Source: Aspergillus flavus
Taxonomy: Eukaryota; Ascomycota; Eurotiomycetes; Eurotiales; Aspergillaceae
Length of the DNA: 64,000 nt
Direction of reading: 5' to 3'
NCBI RefSeq assembly: GCF_009017415.1
Contig: NC_092409.1
Location: forward strand, 2,542,001 to 2,606,000
The notes below the pieces were generated by a model that saw only the letters and a list, made by a program, of their open reading frames with translations, did not search any database and had not been told where the DNA came from. The position numbers were made by a program, and so were the translations under genes. Below are positions 12,173 through 22,356 of this stretch, piece after piece; the stretch's first letter is position 1; the number at the start of each line of letters is the position of its first letter.

Positions 12173-12970
12173 ATGATTCTGGCACACCGCAAAGGAAGGC
12201 CATAGGAAGGTCAATTACCAAATTGAAACTTTGAGATTTGATCCCTCATCTTCCTCCTTCTTTCCTGTAGTCTCCTTTGGGACTGACCGATAGGAGGAAA
12301 GATTCACTGTTTCGGGGCACGATGAGCGCAGCACGTCGCAAGCACAGACTAGGGCCCAGCATGCGTTTGATTTGACGCGAGGGGCACAGGTGATTTGTCT
12401 TTCCCAACCTTCTCACTTCTTCCTATCTAGGGCGGACTCCCAAACTCATGAATCTTTTGACACACACTATTGGCTTGTTTGTAATAGTGCCCACAGCCTA
12501 AATTACTACTCTCTTTTTTTTCCCTGTGTTCTTCGACGAAACAATCCCAGGCCCCCGGTGTCACTGGTCGTCCCGCGCTCGCAGGGATACGACCCCTTCC
12601 AAGGAAAAAGATTGAACAACTATTTGCAATCATGGGTTTGTTGCCCTGTCGATATCATAGTGCGGTTACAAGCTATAGAATAGCCCTGTTTTCGTTTTGC
12701 GATCGCCGGCCGGAGATTGAAACGAGTCAAACAACACGCCGAAAAAGACTTTAATGACCCTCGTGAGCCGTGTCCCTGGATCAAGAAGGAGGTTATTTAT
12801 CTACCCTTGATAATACGACCTAAATGTTGCAGATACCGCATTTCTGCAAGTAGTTTTCCTATCAACGAAACCTGTTATGCCTACACTAGATGGCCACTAA
12901 TCTCTGCAGCCAGAAGTTTCTAACAAAACAACAATGGAAAAGACTGCTATTGTTCGCCTTTTGCCTGGTC

Positions 12971-13006
12971 AAAAAAAAAAAAAAATAAATAAATAAATAA
13001 ATAAAT
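12971..13006. repeat. A15 + (TAAA)5 microsatellite
   Basis: Fifteen A residues followed by five TAAA units. Simple-sequence repeat in gene-poor DNA. Confidence 0.85.
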
Positions 13007-15082
13007 CAATAAAAAACAAATGCGATAAGAAATCAAAAACCTGTATAACCCGAACTGTACCCTCACCGCCGAATGGGCTGTTCGGCGATGTACACTTGGC
13101 GCGTTATCAAATATTCTATTGCCTACAATGGCAAATCCACTTTTCAACAGATCTAGAACGGTTCATTCTAAGTCTTGATAGCTAGAGCCATTGACTTTGT
13201 GACGGCAACCGAGCACATAAACCATACACATCCAATACGATATGTCAGAAGTGATATCCCAACTTAGCTTTCGGCTATCGACTTTTAACCTTCGAGCTTC
13301 AACATACAGCACCTCATTCAAGTCACCGCAACTTTCTAAACTCTGCATGTTTATCCAGACGTATTTCGGATGGGGAAGGCCTGATGCTATTCTTGGTTAG
13401 AGAAAAGCGAGGTTTGCAGATTCTCTCGGAGTTCTTCTTCCCAGGTTCTGCTGCTTTTGAAGCTTCTTGCGGTGTATCTCTCTTCGCTGTTTTGATGACT
13501 TGCTTATCAGCTATGGTCTATTAATAGTACTATCTGCTCATCAAGTCACCAGACTACAAGGTATAGATAGTATTTTCGCTGTGCTTACGACTACATTCAT
13601 ATACGACGACTTTAGTATACGCGAGGAGCTCTTGCACATGGCTCAGGGACGCGCAATATGCTGACTCAAGAGATCTAACTCGCTGCCGCAATTTATGTTG
13701 TTTGCTTTTTGTCTTTTCTTATCCTTCTCGGGCCACGCGACTGTAGGGCATATACACAGAGGACTGCGACGCTTTATGCGTCGGTGAGCTGTGTTCATAA
13801 CTAGCAGCTTAGACTAAGGGCGACGGTTTGATATGAAGTCTACAGGTGCCGAGATACACTGGACCACCTGGACGATGAGGGCACCCATTAACTATTTAAA
13901 TGGTTAGGGAGGCGGAAGCGCTAATCTAATAGACATCCCACGCAATATAATTTACAATAAATATTCAAACCATAGGTAAGTTTCTAGAACCCAAAACATG
14001 GTAATAAGATTTAATCATTCCCGGGTGAAGTACCTGGTTGCCTTGACAGAATTCGTCATTGGCCAGAGAAGAAAAGAGACAAGACAGGGAAGTGAAGAAG
14101 CTGACAGCGGTTGTAGATAAGCCTGACATATCACCATCATTCTCCGATAGATACCAAGGTTCCGTCCTCCGAGGCAAGGATGCCAGAACAAACATTGTAT
14201 GGCTTTTGCTATGCTCCCTCATGCTATTCGTTTCGCACAACATCACTTCGAATTTCGGACAAATATCCACTTAATGACGGTCGTTTACCCGGAGATTAGC
14301 AATCTGGTTACACAGGAGTATGTCAGTCGCCAGTCAAAGAATCCTTCGAATATGATGCCGAGGTTGTTAAAAACATCTTCTAAATAACTAAACTATAGCA
14401 TTTTTTTTTTCTCACAATCTATTTTCATTAAAATGCTCGATGAAGGGGTCAAGGTAAAAGGAAGGGAAGCGCCTCTCAAAGTCCCCTCACTTCAAACCTC
14501 TATCTTTCAACGGATGGCGAATTGCTACACATCGGAGCCATAGTAGCGCCGTTAGCTTTCATGGTGGAAGGTTGTCTTCGTCGCCTTTGAAATGTGTAAC
14601 GATATACGTTCTTCATTCCAGAATTTAATTTTCAGCTGAGAACCAGAGCCAATGTGTAATGGAAAACCTGGGCAAACGGACGATTATCGCCAGCCCCGAT
14701 TTGCGGCATACGTATATCAGCACAAGTGGCTTACGGCTGTGAGAGGATAAGCATATTGTGCTCCACAATAATCAAGCATTGCGCTCAATCTTATTCATTT
14801 GATCTTCAACGTGATTTCCCTACGGAGAGAGTCTTTTGATTCTATTTGCTCCACCGTCATGATCATTGGAGTCGACGCTTGTCCAGACTTAGCATTTAGA
14901 TTGCTGTGAGAGGCGAAACAGAAACGATGCAGGAAACAGGCAGCAAACATACCATCCATTTCACAGGAAGAGAGGTTATCATTTACGGATCATCCCAGAA
15001 GGTTTTTGATTCGTAATAGGGAGGTTACGTATGTCTACTTCCCATCGTGACGCAGGAGCCTGGATTGGAGCATCCTCCTACA

Positions 15083-15089
15083 TATAAAC
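15083..15089 (+). promoter_or_regulatory. TATA-like box of the small secreted protein gene
   Basis: TATAAAC about 170 bases upstream of the ATG at 15257, in a stretch without other TATA-like runs. Confidence 0.4.
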
Positions 15090-15256
15090 GGAGCGACTGC
15101 TCGTGTCTGATATTCTTCGCACAATCTTCTTACCGTGACATTCAAGATTGCCTTCAAGGTGTATACTACCTTCTCTATCTCTCGACCCTGTATTTCAGGG
15201 ACGCTCAGTGTTCAACCAGACCTTCAATACCGTGTCGATTGCTCTAACTCCCAAAA

Positions 15257-15637
15257 ATGAGGATCCAAAGCATCGCTCTCTTCCTCGGTCTATGCACCGC
15301 AGTCCTGGCTGTTCCCCATAAGCCACACAACGCAAGATATATGGGGAAGGACTGGCAAGAGTCGTCAAGTTCCACTGCGACACTGACGCTGACGCCTTCG
15401 CCGACACCCCGACCAACTCCCAGGCCGACGCCCACTACACCCCCAGGCGACGACGATGATTCCGGGGAGTTCCCCTTCCCATGGCCCACCGAGTGGCCAC
15501 CGATCTTCGACGACTTCCCGGACATCGGAAGCAATGACGATTCAAGCTCCGGCGATGTGCCTGATGTTGGTGATAAATCTACTTCTAAGATTCCAGATGT
15601 CGAGGGCGATGAGCGTCTTCGGAAGGGGTCGAAGTAG
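15257..15637 (+). CDS. Small secreted Pro/Thr/Asp-rich protein (unrecognised)
   Basis: A single exon of 126 residues that I do not recognise as a family. Residues 1 to about 18 are a textbook signal peptide (MRIQSIALFLGLCTAVLA). Then come a short basic patch, a Ser/Thr run, a PTPRPTPRPTPTTPP proline-threonine segment, and an acidic, tryptophan/phenylalanine-containing part (DDDDSGEFPFPWPTEWPP) ending in KGSK. The mature part has no cysteine, so it is not a typical disulfide-rich effector; Thr-Pro repeats suggest O-mannosylation. A TATA-like box sits about 170 bp upstream. It stands alone between gene-poor DNA and the GH105 gene. The function is unknown; a secreted or wall-associated role is inference from the leader only. 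Confidence 0.68.
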   Translation: MRIQSIALFLGLCTAVLAVPHKPHNARYMGKDWQESSSSTATLTLTPSPTPRPTPRPTPTTPPGDDDDSGEFPFPWPTEWPPIFDDFPDIGSNDDSSSGDVPDVGDKSTSKIPDVEGDERLRKGSK

Positions 15638-16907
15638 GCGGATGGATTCTACGCTTAAGACTTTATTTGGTCTGTGTGGCGGAGGACATTTTGTGTTGTC
15701 ATCGTGTCCTGCGTTGAAAGTCTAAAAGTTTATGGAAGATGATGGTGGAATTAGGAAGTCCTGTCTGATTGGAATACGGTTACTCTGACTGCATGTTGTG
15801 CTTCTCCTAGGATAGTTTAGTAGGATCATGGACACTGTTCTTTTCTTGACTACCTTATTGAATGACTCCTCTTACCGAACTGATGTTCAACTATGCGGCG
15901 TATCGTAGAGGACTAGGAACAAGGATATCGTACGGAGCTGTGATAAAGCACTGAAATATCAAAATTGAAACTACTTGCCGTCTAATTTATGCTTTATTTA
16001 CACAAGTTACCTCCGAGCCCTAATAGTATTCTCTACTTCAGATCCTTGGATAACTAAACATTTATCCGCACGCGGTCTCTGCGCACTTCGATGTAACCCA
16101 CGTGGTGAAGTATCGCGATACTGGGGGCTCTTTGTATCCCAGACAAGTTGTCCGACAGCACCATGGTTTGCCGAGGATCTGAAACCAATCCTTTTGTTTT
16201 CTACAAACAGTAAACCGTTGCAACTAATAAAATTTACCGCCAGACTCATTTTCTACTATTTCTTTGCCATGTCTTACGGTTTGTCTTTCTTGATATTGTA
16301 ACAGGATCGAGGATTGTCTTGTGTCATTGGAAGGGTAGAAGCAGCTCAAACAATAGATATAAGGAAGCAGGGCAATTTGACTGCAGTATATCGCTCCAGC
16401 CTATGATCAAAGGCTGTGGAGGTCGGGAATTGGGCAGTTGGAAGTCGGGGCATGAAGGCACAGCATATAACTATAGACTTTTAGACGCTGAATCGGTGCT
16501 GTTCCGGAATGCGTACGTACTGGATCATGCTTTGCGGAAATATTCTAGTCAGTCAACCAGGCCAATTGTTTAGGGCTGTCGGTATTTCTCCAGGTTGAGG
16601 TGAGAACTCTCCCACTCTCCCCTCATTCTAACCCATAGTAGTAACTCACCCAGAACTGGGCTCACCGAGGTAATGCAGCCGGCGAGTCTTGTTTAGCATG
16701 GGGTTTGCAGATCAGTACTTTGCGGAATTTAGTTCGGGCTGCAATGACCCGAACACATAACCGCGTGCAGCTCAGAATATTGGGATTGGAAGTTGGTGTG
16801 GTGGGGAGAGAGACGGGGGAATGCCTGTCAATCAATACTCGAGTACTTATTGTGAGCCTTGCACCATCGAATGAATCGAGCTGCGTGCGACCCGTCCTAC
16901 ATTTAAC
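15638..16907. other. Intergenic, upstream of GH105 gene
   Basis: About 1.27 kb. Short frames at 15975-16301 and 16319-16573 lack family motifs. It probably contains the GH105 promoter, but no regulatory site stands out. Confidence 0.5.
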
Positions 16908-18011
16908 ATGGCATCAAAACACCCCGCCTCGGAAATTCACCGTGTCATTGACCTCCTCATTGACAACCTCATAAACATTCGCGACGACAAGGGCGAATTC
17001 CTCCTGCATCTGAAAGATGGCCGCACCATCCAGGCAAAATGCTGGAATGGTTGGGAATGGACTCATGGCATCGGGCTGTACGGTGTATGGAAGTTCTACG
17101 AGATAACGGGCCAGACCAAGTACCTTAAGATTATTGAGGACTGGTTTGCTGAGCGCTTTGCTGAAGGCGGCACTACCAAAAATATCAACACGATGTCTGT
17201 CTTCCTGACTCTTGCCTATGTTTATGAGAAGACAGGTAATCTGACCTATCTTCCCTGGCTCGATGCCTGGGGCGAATGGGCGATGTACGAGTTGCCACGC
17301 ACCAAGTATGGTGGTATGCAGCATATCACCTACGTCGCGGAGAATGACCAGGAACTCTGGGATGATACACTTATGATGACTGTGATGCCGCTTGCTAAAA
17401 TCGGAAAACTCCTTAATCGGCCTGAATATATCGCCGAGGCGAAGCGACAATGTCTTATCCACGTAAAGTATCTCTTTGACACGAAAACGGGCCTTTTCTT
17501 CCACGGCTGGAAGTTCGAGAATGGGGGACATGGGAACGGGGGGCATAATTTTGCAGATGCACGGTGGGCCCGCGGGAATAGCTGGTGTACCATCGTCATC
17601 CCAGAAATCCTCGAGTTGCTGGAACTAGAGCCAAATGATGCTATTCGGACCCATCTCTGCGACACACTTGAGGCGCAGTGCGAAGCACTGCAACAGTCAC
17701 AATCTGTATCGGGCGCTTGGCATACGCTTATCGATCACCCAGACTCGTACCTAGAGGCATCAGCGACTGCTGGATTTGCGTATGGTATTCTGAAGGCTGT
17801 GCGGAGGCGGTACATCGGGTCCCAGTACCGGGCTATGGGAGAGAAGGCTATCTCCTCTGTGCTGAAAGATGTAGATGAAAAGGGAGAGCTCCAGAACACT
17901 AGTTTTGGCACGCCCATGGGCCATGATCTTCAGTTTTACAAGGATATCCCTCTTACTGCCATGCCGTACGGCCAGGCCATGGCTATCATGGCTTTGGGGG
18001 AGTACCTATGA
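16908..18011 (+). CDS. GH105 unsaturated rhamnogalacturonyl hydrolase, intracellular
   Basis: A single exon of 367 residues with no signal peptide. The sequence has the (alpha/alpha)6-barrel signature of GH105 (YteR/YesR-type): WNGWEWTHGIGLYGVWKFYEIT, NINTMSVFLTLAYVYEKTG, the D152-D153 pair in LWDDTLMMTVMPLAKIG, HGWKFENGGHG, and FADARWARGNSW. The family removes the 4,5-unsaturated uronic acid from oligosaccharides made by pectin and rhamnogalacturonan lyases. A cytosolic form would work on imported disaccharides. The length is about that of YteR, so it is full length. It has no pectinolytic neighbours here, so it is probably a stand-alone catabolic gene. A long antisense frame across 16914-17546 is a codon-bias shadow. 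Confidence 0.93.
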   Translation: MASKHPASEIHRVIDLLIDNLINIRDDKGEFLLHLKDGRTIQAKCWNGWEWTHGIGLYGVWKFYEITGQTKYLKIIEDWFAERFAEGGTTKNINTMSVFLTLAYVYEKTGNLTYLPWLDAWGEWAMYELPRTKYGGMQHITYVAENDQELWDDTLMMTVMPLAKIGKLLNRPEYIAEAKRQCLIHVKYLFDTKTGLFFHGWKFENGGHGNGGHNFADARWARGNSWCTIVIPEILELLELEPNDAIRTHLCDTLEAQCEALQQSQSVSGAWHTLIDHPDSYLEASATAGFAYGILKAVRRRYIGSQYRAMGEKAISSVLKDVDEKGELQNTSFGTPMGHDLQFYKDIPLTAMPYGQAMAIMALGEYL

Positions 18012-18839
18012 ACCTACCTGTAGCTAACTGTTGAATTAAGACTCAACATGAACGAGGTGGTGTTTAACCAGTGTAACTTCCACTGATTCTGTATTTAAAT
18101 TTAATGAAGTCAGACCGTCAGTCTCAGAGACCCATAGATGTAAAGATATGGATATTTATTTTTAAATGAAACTAAGCGGTCTTCCCCTGACGCCAGATGG
18201 TCTGAAAGTACATGGCCGGAAACCTCAACATTTTGCAATCTAATCAAAGAAGTGTAAGTGGCACCGTTGAGGACAAAGCATGATACGCCTCAAGACCAGT
18301 TAACAGCCGCTGAATCCAGTGCTATCAAACCTTTACCCACATTATGACTATTACCTTTTACCAGACCTCAACCCTTTCTGAGGTTATGAAGCTGAGACCA
18401 ATATTTTATGGGGTGGCGATTATAAGGGGGGGAAGAAGATGGCCTTGTGTTTCAGGGTTACCGTAGGGATGTGATGATCGGATTTGATGGTTAGCTAGAG
18501 AACAGTACATGTACACTGGACTGTTGCTGGCCAAGCTTCTCTCTGAGGATCTATAACCGAATGTGATTGTATGACTCCGATCAGGTTGTCAGGTCTTGGC
18601 CAATATTTCCAATATTGTTTGCCAGATCATTATGTCATCGATGATTGGCGCGTTATTTCCCACTCTCCCCCACATCCTCGATTTCGATCGCAACACAATT
18701 TCCCCCCAATTTCTACTTCAACAATTGTGTATTCGCAGGGCCCCGATTCCTTGCCCCAAGTACTGGAATATCCTGAGCCTCAGAGGCATGCTTAGAAGAC
18801 CCCTAATACATCTCCGACATATTGCTAGTGACTTTGAAG
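18012..18839. other. Intergenic, GH105 3' flank and upstream of Smr gene
   Basis: About 0.8 kb with no supported gene. It is AT-rich on the left, with a C/T-rich part near 18660-18720 close to the next start. Confidence 0.5.
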
Positions 18840-20613
18840 ATGGTTGACCGAGCCGATAACCAGCTAAGAGTCAGTTCTTGTACCCTTCGCGTCCACCGTG
18901 GAGATGTATGACTCAAGTCGGGACTCTGGTGGCTGATTACTTGACTTGTCTCTGCTTCTTTAGGAATTGGAAAAGGATTATTGTCCACCTCTTGACCCAG
19001 CCTTATTTACAGCTATCGCCTGCGACTATGATCTCTCTGACTCGGCCCAGCTCCAGCAGCTTCGCGAAACCCTCGACACTCTCAAGCTATCTGCATGGGA
19101 ACAGGAAGACCTTCCATTTGATCCGTCCGGAACGAGTGGTCTGGGAGCAAATGGTGTTGATTCGGAAGGGATACCGTCAGAACACAGCGTGTCGCAAAAC
19201 GGCACTGTGCGATCGCGTGAAACAGACATCACGAGTTTGGCATCAGAATTCTCCTCCTTCAGCGTAGGCGACAAAGGCTCGCACAATGGTAAGAAAGTAT
19301 CTCAACGCTTGGCCTATACAGTCAATGCAGATGGATCGCTTTGTCTGTCGGGTGCAACTGAGGAGGATAAGATTGGTTACTTGTCGGAGATGTTTCCCTC
19401 GGTTGATAAATTCACCATCCAGCATGCACTGCGGAAGTCTAACGGGGATGTTGATCGCTCAATGGATGTCCTGCTTAACCTCACATTCTTCTCCGAGCAA
19501 CCTTCAATTGAGGACGGGGATAAGGTCGCTATCCCTAAAGGCATCGATGGGTTTCAAGATGGCTCGAATGGGGAAACAGGGCGAAAGAAAAACCGCAAAC
19601 GCAAAGGGAAAACTAAGAGCGGCCGAAACTATGAGCGCTCGTCCCCTTTGGATTCTGAGCCAGGCTGCTTCTTGCAGGATGAACCCTGTACTGTTAATAA
19701 GTGGGATGCTGCGCAGAAGGATATTGAGTTTATTCATTCCAGGACTTCCCCTGTCCTGAAGAAGGAAATGGTCACGTCCACCTACCATGCTAATGGTGCT
19801 TCTTTAACGGCGACTATTCGGTCCCTGGCAGAGACACATGCACCGAAAGATGAGCGGGCCATTAGTCAAGATACAGTTACAGAGGCACAAGTTGCCGAGC
19901 TGATCCAGGAGCTTCCTTCTATTCCGCCCACAACGTTCGCAGGTCTACTTAAAATTACGAGGAGCTCCGTCTCAGCCGCTAGTGAATTGGCAGCTGCAAT
20001 GGTGACCGGACCAGTGTCTCCGTCAATGTCTGAATTGATTAAATTTACTACTTCACCGCCACCAGTCGATGTCGACGTGGAGACGCCTAGGCGACGGAAT
20101 GAGCCGCGGGTCATTCGAGATTATGATCGTGTAAGAAGTTCCGCAGGGGCCCATTTTGCTGCCAGTTCGGAAGCACTCGCTAAAGCCTCGGCGGCATATC
20201 GTCGTGGCAAGTCTGATCGCCTGATGGGCGGTGCCGCTGCTTATTACTCGGCAGTCGGACGAGACCATCTAGAGCGAGCAAAGCGGGACGCGGCCGAAGC
20301 AGCAGATGCCCTCGTAGATTCGCAGTCCACGCACAATACGCTAGATCTTCACGGTGTTTCAGTGCAAGATGCCGTTCGCATTGCCAGTGAACGGGTCTCA
20401 GATTGGTGGGAGTCTTTCGGGGACGCCAAATACGTGCGCGGTGGTGAAATAGCCCGGTCTGGATACCGCATCGTCACTGGGCTCGGGCGACATAGTCATG
20501 ATGGGACATCGCGCCTGGGTCCTGCCGTGGGTAAGATGCTGGCTCGTGAAGGCTGGAAAGTGGAAGTAGGCGAAGGAGTCTTGACTGTCGTAGGTGTGGT
20601 GCGGCGTCACTGA
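18840..20613 (+). CDS. CUE-DUF1771-Smr domain protein, Cue2/N4BP2-like
   Basis: Two exons, 18840-18869 and 18964-20613, about 559 residues. The first exon (MVDRADNQLR) is inferred from a GTCAGT donor and an in-phase TTTAG acceptor; the long frame has no nearby ATG of its own. A CUE-like helix bundle starts at M153 (MFPSVDKFTIQHALRKSNGD, then a DVLLNL end). A basic KKNRKRKGK patch follows. DUF1771 (YDRVRSSAGAHFAASSEALA and following helices) leads into a C-terminal Smr domain with LDLHG at 470-474 and TGLGRHS from T515. This order matches yeast Cue2 and animal N4BP2, where Smr is the endonuclease that cuts mRNA at collided ribosomes (no-go decay). The role here is inferred from architecture. 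Domain calls are secure; exon 1 is moderate. Confidence 0.86.
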
Positions 20614-20964
20614 ACCTTGAACTTCATTTGTCGAGATACCCCTGTTGCAATATTTGATCATCTAGCCGTGCATTTGGAGTAGTTATTCGATATCGTCAAT
20701 TTTTCAGAGTGGACTCTATTGGAATTAGTACGGTGTACGGAGTAAGAAGCACTATCCTGGATAAATTTGCCGTAAGACGAGCCCTGTAAACCTGATTGAA
20801 ATCGATATACACTTAAATTACTCCGCAATCGGGATTTATGACGTAAATGTTAAGGCAAATCGGAGAAATACATCGACTTCTCTAGTTCTAAAGAGGTTTA
20901 ATTTCTCTACACTTTCAACTAATCTTGCGCGACTTTTTGACTCTCTTCTATAAATACGAACCTA
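20614..20964. other. Short intergenic with TACGGAGTA motif and TATA box
   Basis: Between the Smr gene and msrB. It contains TACGGAGTA at 20736-20744 and TATAAATA at 20949-20956, only 16 bases before the first msrB ATG. Confidence 0.55.
20949..20956 (+). promoter_or_regulatory. TATA box TATAAATA of msrB
   Basis: Consensus TATA box starting only 16 nt before the first ATG (20965). If used, most transcripts would start downstream of that ATG and favour the internal start M74 (21184). Confidence 0.45.
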
Positions 20965-21669
20965 ATGCGCATCCAACGCTTCTCCACAGCCCTCCGCACT
21001 TTCACCTCCTCCTTCAGATACCGGCCCACACCCCTCATCACGAAAGCCGCATCTCAACATCCGAGCAAACCATCCTTCCCAATCTCAAAATCCACTGCAC
21101 TCAAAGCCGCCCCAGGAATCCTTCCATTCCTAAGCTCTTTCTTCACCTCAACAGCTAAACCTGAAACCGAAAACAATAGCAAGATGTCCTACCCCGACCA
21201 GCGCAGCACCGAAGAATGGCGCGCCGTCCTAAGCCCAGGTTCGTCCCAGAAACCCACGCAACAAAACCCCAACTAACACCGTCTCCCAATAACTGTAGAA
21301 CAATTCCGCATTCTCCGCGAAAAGGGCACTGAGCGTCCTGGTACTGGCGAGTACGATTCCCACTACCCCTCTGAGGGCGTGTACAACTGCGCGGGGTGCA
21401 ATGCCCCGCTATATAAGGCGACACACAAATTTAAGTCCGGCTGCGGCTGGCCCGCATATTTTGATTCTATCCCCGGTGCTGTGACGAGGCATACGGATAA
21501 CACCTTTGGGATGCAGCGGACGGAGATTGTATGCAGTAACTGTGGGGGTCATTTGGGGCATGTTTTTAAGGGAGAGGGGTTTCCGACACCGACGGATGAG
21601 AGGCACTGTGTTAATAGTGTTAGTCTGAGGTTTCAGGAGGGAGAGGAGGGTGTGAAGGCGAAGGCGTAA
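20965..21669 (+). CDS. msrB: Methionine-R-sulfoxide reductase B
   Basis: Two exons, 20965-21238 and 21299-21669, 214 residues in the long form. The N-terminal 73 residues are basic, Ser/Thr-rich and free of acidic residues until about residue 68 (MRIQRFSTALRTFTSSFRYR), fitting a mitochondrial presequence. An in-frame ATG at 21184 (M74, MSYPDQRSTEEWRAVLSP) would give a cytosolic form close to ordinary MsrB length. The SelR domain has zinc ligands C122/C125 (CAGC) and C170/C173 (CSNC) and the catalytic C195 in RHCVNS. It reduces methionine-R-sulfoxide in proteins using thioredoxin. Identity is very secure. Which start is used is open, and the TATA box right before the first ATG suggests both may matter. 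Confidence 0.95.
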
Positions 21670-22356
21670 GTAGGGGCTAGGTTGATTAGTTTCTAGGTGT
21701 ATCTTGATAGTGCTATAAGAGGCGTGGGTAGGTGTATATCTATTGAGCTCATTAAGCTCTGGGAGGGATACTGCGTTGGTGGTTCTAAAATTAGAGGGGT
21801 GCTGTTGGAGCTTCAAGAAAGTAGATACTGGTTGGTACGTGTAGTAGGTACGTATAGTTATCAATGAAAGAGCAATCGCTTTAACAATAATCATCAGACT
21901 CAGTTCACAAATCTCCTTGAAGTCTGTCTACAATTGATAGGAAGCTTCTTGTTCAGGGTGGGGCGGTCATGACAATGCCCGGATTTATAGATCAGGAAGA
22001 GCAATAAATGCGATTGCAAGGAACAGTGTGATCATACGCGACGAAAAGTAATCACCAAAAAGGTACTAAGCTAAGGCAGTACCACATCTGAACCTTGGAA
22101 ACTTATTGTTAAGCAGGATAAGTATACTCAAGCTATCATTCAATAGTCCATTGTTAATTGAATGCATTCAATGAACTGCACACCCGGCACGTGTCCCCCA
22201 CCCAATCGGGCATCCACATTGATTGGAGCCTGAGGCTGTCCAGCACCGCATCCGCCACCTGACGGGAGATTGTCCCCGTGTTTCGACCATCCTTCTATCC
22301 ATTCGCCTCCCCTTAAACCTTCTCGGCTTCCTGAGTGCACTGCATTTCCTACTGTG
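21670..22356. other. Intergenic, msrB 3' flank and AGE2 upstream region
   Basis: About 0.7 kb, no supported gene. The right end is C-rich (22250-22330) just before the AGE2 start. Confidence 0.5.

Larger units (their letters stand above)
12012..15256. other. Gene-poor region of about 3.2 kb
   Basis: No frame in this stretch has family motifs or a splice pattern I can defend. It holds the GPI-gene promoter at the left, an A15 plus (TAAA)5 microsatellite near 12.98 kb, and the promoter of the small secreted protein at the right. Short open frames (for example 13965-14270 minus, 12372-12683 plus) look fortuitous. Confidence 0.5.

Noticed and set aside
13965..14270. 101-codon minus-strand frame in gene-poor DNA
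   Set aside because: No leader, motif, or credible splice neighbours; looks like chance.
16914..17546. 210-codon minus-strand frame
   Set aside because: Antisense shadow of the GH105 coding region.
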